A stretch of DNA of 64,000 nucleotides, from the NCBI RefSeq assembly GCF_028554725.1, contig NC_071670.1:58186501-58250500 (forward strand), read 5' to 3'. Numbering within the stretch: position 1 is the stretch's first letter; every line of letters begins with the position of its first letter. This stretch comes from Zeugodacus cucurbitae. Lineage: Eukaryota; Arthropoda; Insecta; Diptera; Tephritidae. Positions 40,128 to 52,100 of the stretch are shown piece by piece. Below the pieces are notes generated by a model. That model did not search any database. It was not told where the DNA came from and saw nothing but the letters and a program-made list of their open reading frames with translations. The position numbers were made by a program, and so were the translations under genes.

Positions 40128-43100
40128 GTAAGTGTTTATAAAGAATAATGTAATTATGTTATATAACGTAAAGTAATCAAAATGAAGAGAAAAATGTATA
40201 ACGATTACATATTAATTACACTTTAATTACTTTACGATCAACTTATTTATCTGTTAAGTAGCTTATGAATATATCGATATCGATAATATAATTAAGAAAT
40301 ATAAAAGAAAGTATCAAAATTATCAGTAAAATTGATAACAATTACCTGTTAATTACATATCAATTACTTTACGATCAACTTATTTATCCGTTAAATATTT
40401 TATGAAAGTCTTATATCTGTAATCATTACATTATTCACGACATAATTACTAGAAAATACCGCTAGATTACATCTATATTGTAATGAAATACTTTTTAATT
40501 ACAATGGCCAATACAATTGGATCTAAATTAATATCTATCGACATTATTAATAAATACATAGAAATGAGACAGAAATTGTAACTCTTTTGATTACGATTAC
40601 ATACCAATTACTTTATGAACAACTAAATTATCCCTTAAATATCTTATGAATGTTATATTGAGAAATTTTACATTATTTTCGACATAATTACTTGAAATTA
40701 CGGCTGGATTACATTTATATTGTAATTAAATACTTGCTAATTAAATTATTTATTTTCCGAAATTAATACTAAATTCATAGAAATGAGACTGAAATTTTAA
40801 CTCTTTTGATTACGATCACATATTAATTACATTGTGATTCACTTACTTATCGTAAAGTAAATTATGAAGGGTTTTATGAATGACGATTACATTTTAATTA
40901 CTTGAAGATTCAGTTATTTATCCTAAACTAAATTATGAACGCCCTCAATTACTTAACAGTACTTTATTCTTTTTGTTTAATTACTACTAAAATACCGCGG
41001 AATTAAATAATTTGATTTGGAAAATTTATGAATTACAATTGGCTTTAAATTGGATAGGTATAAACTAGTTAAACTAAATTTTATTAATAGATATCAGAAA
41101 ACACAATCAAAACTCTGGTCTTATTGATTACGATTACTTATTAATTACTTTGCGAACTCTTATAAAGGGAAATTAATAATAAATGTCCTCAGATTACACG
41201 TAGATTTAATAAAAATACAATCTTATTTATTAACAATTATAAAAAATGTATTATTTTTTACTTTCTGGTCCTCTAAAGTTAATTAAATGTTAAATTACTT
41301 ATCAGTACATAACGTATAATTATTAAGATTCACTTGATAATAAAAAAATAAATTTCAAGTTTAATAAATAATGCAATGACTTGTTAATAAAACGTAATTA
41401 GTAATTGTAATGTTAATTTTAATATTCATTTTAATTACTCTATCCTTTCATTACAAAATTTTAATTCTTTTTCAACCACAATTCTATTGTAATTCAGAGA
41501 ATAACAAAAAATAGCTTTCAATACTTTTTGATTACCCTATAATATACCGTAAAAAATTATAATTATTCATAGCTACATTTTTTTTAAGATTTAATTAATT
41601 TAATCATGTAATGATTATAATTACTTTTTAATGACAAACATTTCAATTACAATTAATTTTATTGTTTTAACTACTTTGAATAACTTTACAGATTTATCTT
41701 TATGAGACATATTTTCTTAATTTCGCAATGATAATTACCTTTAACATTACATTTAAATAATAATTACATTTTGATTACAATTTTTTTTGTTTTTGATTAT
41801 TCTGTGTATGATTGCAGTATTAATAGTATTTCAGTATTTAGTGAAAAATATTAGACTATTATTACGTTGTAATGGAAGAGTAATTACTAGTATACAAAAT
41901 TCTAAAAAATTAGTAGAATTTTTAAAAAAATTTTAACAAATACTAAAAGTAGAATATGTAATTAGTGACTAAAATTTTAGAAAAAATTTAGATTTCGAAT
42001 ATTTTCGCTGTAGTTATAAAAATATTTGAATCCTCTTAGTAAAATGCACTGTAAATTTGCCAAATATAATTCAAAATGTATTACTGTTATAAATCTTTTT
42101 AAGTGTGTGACATTTTTAATGGCTCATATTCTCATGTAATCTTTTTCTGCTTTCCTCTCTCTTTTACAACTGATCTACAGCGGTATTTAAGACGGTCATA
42201 CGCAAAAGTTCCGAATTTGAAAATATCGCCAAAATGTGGATCGGTCCACAGCTGGTCGTTTTCATTTACGATCCACGTGACGTGGAAATTTTGCTAAGCA
42301 GCCAGATTTACATAGACAAATCATCGGAGTACAAGTTCTTCAAGCCATGGCTCGGTGAAGGATTGCTCATTAGTACAGGTAAGGAAATAAATGAGGAGTG
42401 ATATGGCATAAAGTTGCCATAGTGTCAATGTATTTATAATATTTTTTACTATTTTGACCCACTAAAAAATTTAAAAATAATTCTGAAAATTTTTTCAAAT
42501 ATTTTATTTTTCCAAAATGCACTTTCGCACACGCTGCAAACGCTTATGCGTAAGCAATTTCATCTTTCACAATGTAATGCAGGTGGTTCACCTCAAGCTG
42601 AAGATTTCTTCAAAATTTCTCTAAATAGATTTACGCGTTTTCGGCGCCGCGTAAATCATTCAAACAATTATTTTGTGTGCCAAAATATTTTTTAATTTTT
42701 TTATTAGAATTTTTTTTTTAATTTTTGCTGGCGTTATTGTTGTTGGTATGCAAAATTTTAATGCTCTGTTTTTACGCTCGTTATGGTTTTGCAGCTAAAT
42801 AAACAAATTAAAAGTCAAATTATGAATACTTAGCGAATTTGTGTGTGTGACGTTGCGTCGGCGGGGCTGGCGCTGGCGGCCATTCGGACAACATAATAAC
42901 CTAATAAATAAGCCGAAGCGGCAACAAATTAAAAACGCAGCGCAACGCTACATGAGGAAATGGGGAAAGTAGTGTGTGCGCAAATGCTAAAAACGACACA
43001 CACACACACACACACATAAATATATATATATACACATATGCCTTTGTCTATGTGTGTATGCGTTTGCTTCTATTCATAAAAATCCCAATACATGCATAAG

Positions 43101-46100
43101 AATAACGGTAAATTTGTATTAGTATATATGTGCATGTGCTGATAATTCATACGTAAATAGTAAATTTGTGCGATTCACACACACACACACACATGCACAT
43201 GCAGGCATTTTAGAGAGCTTTGTTGAAAAAAAACGCTGCAATGGCAATCACTAAATACTAAAATATGCGTGGGTTGCCCGCGTTTTTATGAATTATACAC
43301 TTATATGCAAGTGTGTGTGTGTGTATGTGTTTGTATCAGCCGAGATTATTTATTCTAATAAGCATACACATATTCCGTTGCATATGCCATGAGTTACACA
43401 CACACATGCGCACAAGTTTTTCATGAATAAACAAAATTTATCAACGAGATCTCAAGTGGCATATATGTATGTACATATGTAAGCATGTGCGAGTGAAGGG
43501 TGTATCAATAAGGTCAATCCACATGACTTGTTACAAAAGCGTGGAGCTGAGCAGTTCAAGAAAGTCATTGAAATCCAGAAAAGATTGTCGATATGCTGAC
43601 CGACCGTCAATCAATCTCCTGATCCTAAAATCCGACCATAAAACTAGATCCTGTCGTATCCGGATACCGAATTAATTTTTTCTCGCTGTCAGAAGAAATA
43701 TATCTAAAATTATTTGTATTGACTGCATTGTTGGTTTCTTAAAGTTATATATTAGATCTACACCGCGTTTTTTGTCAATTTAATTTTTTTTTGTATAAAA
43801 ACGGTTACAAATGTCGATGAGCCTCAGCCGCACTTTTCTTGGAATTAAAAAAGAAAAGCCAAATTTCCCGCAAATGTCGAGAATTCGGCTCAAAAAGTGA
43901 CATTTTCAGTTGAGAATAAGTTTGGGATGCAAACAGATCTCTACAAATATTTAGTTGGGTTAATGTTGACACAAATGTCCAAGAATAGAGACAGCTGTTG
44001 GAAAACGGCGGAAGCAAAGTTGTAGACCTAATAACAAAGTTCGTCGCGTCCCGAGCTTGTAAGCCAGTTGTTCTTATTGATCTTCGATCCTCTATGTAAA
44101 CGGATCGGTCCACTATACAGAACAGAATGATCTCTTCAACGTTAAGCTCGTGAAATTGCAACCCAAGTATGAAGTTATCCGAGAAACAGTGGCCAAATGG
44201 CTCTACAGAATGTACTAACATGAACCAATCCAGTTCCAAAAGAGTCCATCTCACTAAAGATATGAAATTATGGTAAAATATGGTTTTATGTATCCAAAAT
44301 TGAAGAAATCAACTGCCGACAAGAGACCATAGATAAAAATAAATACCGCTATTCGCATCTAAGAACTTCGAATATCGAAGACGTTGGACGAACTTGTTAA
44401 CGAAAATCTCGAAAACTGGTTAAAACAGTGAGTGATCACTGCCTGGAATTCTCCTTTAATCTCAATATAAAGTCCTCACTTCTGTAGTAAACATAATAAA
44501 TATAGTAGATTAAACATAGATGAAATAGAATAGATGAATTGATAAGGGGGTCGGAAGCAAGTCTGGAAGCTCGAGCTCAAAAAACCGCCGTGAGTTCACT
44601 GTTCATTTCATGTATGATATACAATGTGAACTTCCTTTCCAATTTCCACGAGGGATCCGAACTAGTAATGAATTCGATAAATGTTCCCAACGGAATATAA
44701 TAACGACACTCCCCTTATGAAAACACTCTCTAGTTGTTCTTCTATTTGCTAAGAATTCACAATTCCTCTTATGAAAAAACTGTCTTAATTCTAAATCACA
44801 ATTTGTCCAACATGAATTCAGTACAGTTATTTCTGCTACTAAACAGCCAAAAGATAGAGATAGAGACTCCACAAAGTGGTAGTCTCACTTATAATCTGAT
44901 CAAAACAAGCAAATGTGTCGTTATTTCAGAGGAGATCAGGAAGGTCAAGCTCGTTATTTAATATGTTCATTGCGGTCTTTTGAAACATAAGTTTTATATA
45001 TGTACCTATATGAAAAATAAATAAATAAAAACGAAAAACATCATTTTAATATCATTCTATCTTCTAATCTAATACAACAGGTGCAAAATGGCGCGCTCAT
45101 CGCAAGCTGATCGCTCCAACATTTCATTTGAATGTGCTGAAGAGTTTCATTGATCTATTTAACGAGAATTCACAGCTCGTGGTGCGTAAATTGCGTGCTG
45201 AGGGGGCGAAAACATTTGATTGTCACGATTATATGAGCGAGGCGACAGTGGAGATCTTACTTGGTGAGTATACTGATATACTTAAATATTTATGTGTATG
45301 TATTAGAAGTAGCTTAATATTAAATTATGGGCCACACACTCTAAGCGAGTTAACTAGTTCTAAACTAGTTTCAATAAGGTTCTTAAAATGTTGCTATTTT
45401 AAGTACAGATCCCATTAGAATTAAATAAGAATACATTTCGGAAGAAGCTTTCAATAATGCTACGATACTTCCTTGTAGCTTAAAAAGTTCCATGTAGCTT
45501 AAAAAGTAAAAAGTTAGCAGAGAAAGCTTTGCAAGTCAGTGAAAGCTTTAGAGCATGTTCGAAAAGTCCAAAAATGTCGCCAGTTTGATGAAATCAAGGA
45601 GTAGGGTATTGAATAGTTAGCATAGAAAGCTTAGTTAATTATAGAAAGCTTTGCAAGTCAGTGAAAGCTTTTATAGCAAGTTCGAAAAATCTTAAAATAT
45701 TACCAGTTCGATGAAACCTAGGAGTATAGTAGTATTTAGTTAGAAAAGAAGGCTTTGCAAGTCCGTGAAAGCTTTTCGAAAACAAGTTCGAAAAACCTAA
45801 AAGTCAGTGAAAGCTTTTATTTCAAGTTCGAAAAACCTAAATATAGTGCCAGTCCGATAAAATCAAAGAGTAGAGTAGTAGTTAGCAGAGAAAGCTTTGC
45901 GAGTCAGTGAAAGCTTTTCGAGAACAAGTTCGAAAAACCTAAAAATGCTACCGGTTCGATGAATCAAGAAATTCTCGACCATAAAATAAATAGGTGTAAT
46001 CAAGTTCGGAAGCCCATTTACTCTAAATAACTTTAAAGGTATGAAACGAATTAATTAGGAAAAAATGTTGACTTTCGACGTCATGTTAATTTTTGACATT

Positions 46101-49100
46101 GGCTTTGCTCACCACCTTCTTGAAAGCTCTCTGCACTTTCTGTGCATTTTCGGTCTAGTTACCGCCGATATGCATCAGACCCTTTGCTTATCGATCTCAC
46201 TCACAATTAATGCAATACATTTCCTGATATTTCCCTCCGCCCATCTTACATCGCATTCAAAACTCTGTCAATCAAACTATATTCCCACACTTTTCACATG
46301 TGCTTTCAGACAGTCTAATAGAACAGCAGTTTTAATAAGTTTCTATTCACATTCAAATATATTTAGTGCATTATTAAGTGACTGGACTCATTCATAAGTG
46401 GCGCGGTTGTGGTAAAAATAGCTCATTGTAAAGGAAAGCCTTTCAAATCATATTTATTAGCGCACAGACCCGTAGTCACATGAATGAGCTGTCGGTGTGA
46501 TTAGTTAACTTATTTTGATGGAAATTTCACTTCGACAAGTACACTAGTTAGCCGCTGTCATGTGACAAAGCATGCAATATTGCAAGCAATTGTTGAGGTC
46601 TATTTTTGAAACCACTCGAAGGAATTGCAATACACTTTTAATTGAGAAATCATGCTAGAAGTGTGAGTGATTAAATACTGAAACTGTGATGAGCTGAGTG
46701 GTATTAGAAGGAAAAGTTCCTTATCCTCGAGTTTCGTAAACTTTTCAATAAGACTTCAGAATTATTCCTACTAACTAAAGTGCTTAACTCTCTCATTTTG
46801 TATTAGAAGAATTCTGTCACTGATCTCAAATTGTATTTAACCTCAAAGTAAAACGTTTCAAACTGTGTTAAAAAACAACAACAGCAAATTTGCGTAAAAT
46901 TTTACAACTTTTCTGCTTACATAACCTCAAAAGTAACCCTGCTGACTTAAGCAATGGGTCTACTATTATTGAATCATTCAATTGTCCATTATTGCCTTAT
47001 ATAAAATTATTACAAACGTCCAAACCAGTAAAAAAAATGGCAATTAAAAAAATATGTTAATGACATTGCAATTATTCAATGGATGACAAAATTTATTTAC
47101 GAGCGCACGCAGTTTGTAAGCCGTTGGAAATTGCGCTCGTAAGCCTTCGCACAAGCGAAAATTGTCAAATTGCCAATGCAACACTGACACCGACATATGC
47201 AGCGCGAAATTGGCTGTAGGCGGTTATTTGCTGCTGACGTGAGTTCAAGCAGTTTTTCCCCACCAACTACTGTTCATATTTGGTTTGAATTTGGTGGAAG
47301 AGGGATATAAAGTATACAGTTAAACTTCCATAACTCGAACGTCTATAACTCGAAGTTCTCTATAACTCGATGCCTTGAATTGGCATTAGAAGTCAAATTT
47401 CATACAAATTACCTTCCGATTATGGTGATTCGAGTTATGGCGGTTCCACTGTATTTTGCAATCTTTAATATTATATGTAGAAAATTATTGTAAAAAAATT
47501 GTTGATACCGAAAATTCGGGACTCAGTTCTCGGGATCCCGAAAATCTCATTTTATCATTAAACCTTCAAAGAACCCCTGGAAAGCGAATAAACAAGGAAA
47601 TATATTATTTTTCGATATTTAAAATCGGATCAAATAGCTATACTAAGAACTGAACGGGTCTGTTGAATTAAGAGATTTTACACTAATTTTTCAAACCACT
47701 ACATATAGAGAAGCTTGGTACCTTTCATTTGTGAAAGAGAGCTATAAAGTAATAAGAAATATTAGTAGTAAGAAAATTCAAAAAATCGATAATACCGAAA
47801 ATTCGGGATCACTTTTCCTTTTATCAATAAAGTTTCAAGGTAACCCTATAAAGCGTAGAAACATGGAAATGTATTCTTTGTCGTTATCTAAAATCGAGTC
47901 CAACCTCTATATTACGCACTCCTGTTGAATTCAGAGTTTTGACCCTAATTTACCAAAGTACTATAGAGAAGTCTGGTAGATATCTGAGTGATATGAATAT
48001 GATATGCATGTTGATTTTTTAATATTGGGAATAAGAAGATTTATAAAATGAATTATTAATCCCGAAAATTCGGCATCCCGAAATTTATCATTTTAGTTAT
48101 TTTTTAGTACTTTCGAGAAATCCCTAGAAAGGGATGTTTCTCATAGAAATATATTATTTGACGATATTTAAAATCGGGTCCAACACATTTATTCCGCACT
48201 GGTAGACTTCTGTGGAATATAGCCAGTTCCAACTGCTAAAATAATCCCATTTCTATGTGGAAAAGATATATAAAGTGCAGGTTGTAAGAAAATTATTCAA
48301 AAAATTTCATTAATCCCGAAAATTCAAGATCACTTTTCGGGATCCCGAAATTTTCCTCTTACCATTAAGGCAGTTGTCTGCTTTCCAGGCTTCAAAAAAT
48401 CGATTTTTTTCTACAAAAAATCTACTTTACGGGCTTCAAAAAATCGCTTTTTTTGTTTTGTTTTAAATCTCTTCCAAAACTATCCAAGAATATGTCTTTA
48501 AAATTCCAGAGGGCAATTCGACATATTATCGAAGCCAGAGCAGTTTTAGTGGCCGAGCGTCTAGCAGGTGCAGTTTGAACCGTAAACTTTAAAGCGCGTT
48601 TTCTCGAGTTTTCATTTTCACAAGTGTTAGAAAACGGTGCCGGCGATAGCAAAAAGATTATATGGCCGATCGAAAAAAACCAAAGTGATCTAGCTTCAGT
48701 ATTAAATTATATTCTATTTGAGCCAAAAAAGTTAGACGAAAGTATTATTTAAACTACTTGTTTTGCAACTTAAAGTCAATTTTTTTTCTTAAAAAAGTGA
48801 TTTTTTTTTTCAAACTTCGAAAAAATTTGGAATTTTATAACTTCTTCGGTATGTCATTGGTTCATAAAGAAAAGAAACTTATAAAAATTAAAAAAAAAAA
48901 TTTGTTTCGACATGCAGATGCATCGGCATCGATTTACAAGTGCAGACACCAGAAAAATACTTACAACTTTGAAAAAATTTCAATATTTTTTAATAATAAA
49001 TATTGTTTTTTAAGCCTTAAATATATCGTCTTAAAATTCCGTTTACTGCAATCATTTCCTCCCCTTTCAAAAAAAATTGCTATAAAAACGTTTTTTTCGC

Positions 49101-52100
49101 CTTCTAAAGCAGACTACTGCCTCAAACCTTCAAGGAACTTTATAAAACGAAAAAACGTTGATATATATTATTTGTCGGTATATAACACCGAGTCCAACCG
49201 CTATATTCCGACGAGTTTTGACTTAAATTTTCCAAACTGCTAAAATAAATTAATTTCGGTCCACCTGATAATTGAATATCTTCTTTTTCAATATTTAAAA
49301 AAAAGCAGAAATTTATAAATTTTAATACAAATGAAACTAAAATCACTCAACTGTATGCCACCTCCATTTTAATATCGACTTTTGCTACTGAAAACTGTCT
49401 TTTTGTACGAGGTATTGAAGTAAAAGCAATGAACTCTATTGTGGCTTACAGTGTCTTCACAGTGCTGTATTCCGCCACGTGCGTATTCCCAATTGAGCTA
49501 GCACAAGTTGAATGGCCCCAACTAACCTCACGTTATGCGTGAACATTTCCATTTCTACGCTTCCTTAAACACCTAGCACTACGTGTATGACACACCTAAA
49601 GCGCTCATCAAAATGCAAGAGTAGTACTTAGCCCTTGATTGCTAATAGAAATTCTGCACATAAATCTAAAGAAGAAAATTCTGCCAACGCCAAAGAAATT
49701 TATCCTTGGCGCGTACGACAGCAGTTATCAGTTAGCAGTTGGAAAAATAGATATGCCTTGGAAGCCCTCCTTACAGAAGCTAAATTCTGATTTTTAGCGG
49801 GAATTACGGCAGTCAGCAATGACAAATTTGATTGACAGCACTCAAGTGCCGATCATACCGCGCTCAAGCTTAGCTGGAGGCAACAAAAAAGATGACATAA
49901 ATATGGATTACATAGCTACAATGTAAAATACAAATCTACGCTGCTGGCTTTGACGTCGTGTGGCCTATCGTCGACAGCGCGGTAGTCAAATGAAAAGAGA
50001 AAATAGCACAAAGAAAAACTGTTGGTTATAGTAGGAAAGAAACCAAAACTGGTTGGTATGCAGGCTGCATTTGGCATGAAAGCGTATCTTATGGGCGTCT
50101 ACATGTTGCATGCGTGCCGGCCGCTTGCAGGAAAAAACTCAGACATTAGCACAAATGCGGCGGCGCAAAATCATGTAGTATTATGTAATGGAGTTATATT
50201 ATGCCCACACATTCGGTTTTCTGTTTTACTTTTTTCCTACTTTTATTTGCATTTTCTTTGTGCGTTAAATGAACAATTAGAGGTGTTGAGCTTCTTACTT
50301 GGACTAATGTATCTTCTTTTTTCATAAGCGCATAAGACACAATTTTTTTGGCAAACATATTTTTATAGTAACTTTTTCTATAAAAAGATGATCGCCATGC
50401 ATCATCAAAGTCGAGGTACATATGGTGCTACAGAAAGATAAACTACATTTTTGACTAATTTACGTAGATCGTGCTAAGTTTCGAAATTTAAAAAAAAAAA
50501 TAGTTTAGTTATATACAGTATAATCAGGTAAACTTGCTGCAAGCTTTAAGCTTTCAAATATTTTTAAACTTGCAATAAGCTTTACCATTTCGAGCTTTAA
50601 GCTTCCAACAAATTGAAGCTTTCCACAGGTTTTAAGCTATTGATAAGTTTAGGCTTTCAACTTTTTTTAGGCTTCCATCGACTTTTAAGCTTCCAACAGT
50701 TTTAAGCTTTCAAAAGTGTTCAAGCTTTCCAAAACTTTAAGCTTCAACAAGAATCAAGCTTTAAGCTTTCAGATATTTCAAAACAAATTCAAGCTTCAAA
50801 CAATTTTAAGCTTTCAGCAGGATTCACGCTTTCAACAATTTCAGCAAGCTTTACCCTTCAAAAAAGATTTAAGCTTCCACCAATTTAAGGATTTAATCAG
50901 TTTCAAGTTTTCAGCAGAATTCAAGGTTTCAACAACGGTGTTAACAGTTTTAACCTTTGAAAAGGATTCAAGTTTCCAACAAGTTTAAGATTTCAGAAAT
51001 CAAGCTTTAAGCTTCCAGCAGCTTTTAGTATAAAAAAATAAAGTTTTCAACAAACTTTAAGCTTTAAAAAGAATTCGAGCTTTTAAAAAGCTTTAAGATT
51101 TCATGCAACTTACGCTCAGAGCTTTCAAAACAGCTATTTAAAGAAAGTTAACATGATTTCCATCCGATTTACGCAAATATCTGTACTAGAAGTACTTTAA
51201 GAGAATGGACGATAACAAATTTAATCTCCACAGAGTTTTTCCTCTCTTCAGAACTTAAAAAAAATGCCCGAAAAGAAAGAAATCTATCGACAATGAAGAA
51301 GTCATTGCCAAGATCGTTTCTAGAGGAATATACTGGGTCAAAATATGCTAGATGGCTCTAAAATACTTAAGGAAATTGCCGAAGACTGTAGTGTGTAACA
51401 TCAAAACAGCTTAGATCACATCCAATGAAGCTAAAAGTGAAAATTAATTGCTTTACAACTTAGTCCGTACACTTTTTTGACACACCGTAAGGAAAGCGAG
51501 AGTAATAGCGCGGTAATTCGCTCAATATTAAGTAAATCAAAATAATAGCAAATTCACACGCCAACATTGATTACAAGATTACAAAAAATGCATGTAACAA
51601 TTCGCTTTAGTTACCCACTTTTTCGATTTCATATTTCCAAACACACACAACCACACTTTCGAACGTTTTTGTTCAACTTGCACTTTGAGGAACAAAAAAT
51701 TGCGAATTTTCTTCGGCATTGTGTTTCGTTCAAACGCTGACCGGTTGTTACGAGCATGAGTGCAGTAGGTCGGCGCAACCGCCAATTTGATAACTTGGCG
51801 CACAGGCAAACCGCCAACTGGCCACACCGCATGCATTGCTAAGCCTACAACAACGGTTTAACTTGCCGTAGCTTTGCAGCGCATGGCATAGCATGGTAAG
51901 GCATGGCGAGGCGTCGCATTGTATTATTTCCCATTATTATTTGCTTTGGCTTTCATTTGGGCGTTTGCAGCGTCGCAAGACGAACACCTGACGGTCGCTG
52001 TGTTAATTGAAGCATACAGAGGGTATAAATTTGCAGCTCCTTCCCGTCGATCCCGCAACACGCGATCATACCGCGCTGCTGTTATATAAGTTGTGGCAGT

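Noticed and set aside
43805..44254. 149-codon minus-strand frame
   Set aside because: The first part overlaps the TA MITE and the rest has no recognised domain; the sequence looks like degraded mobile DNA.
48758..49243. 161-codon plus-strand frame
   Set aside because: It spans the right half of the TTAA MITE and runs into the tandem array; copy 1 of the MITE has a different, broken frame.
50716..50988. 90-codon plus-strand frame rich in FQQ, KLSF and Q
   Set aside because: Translation of the AAGCTT minisatellite; no family similarity.
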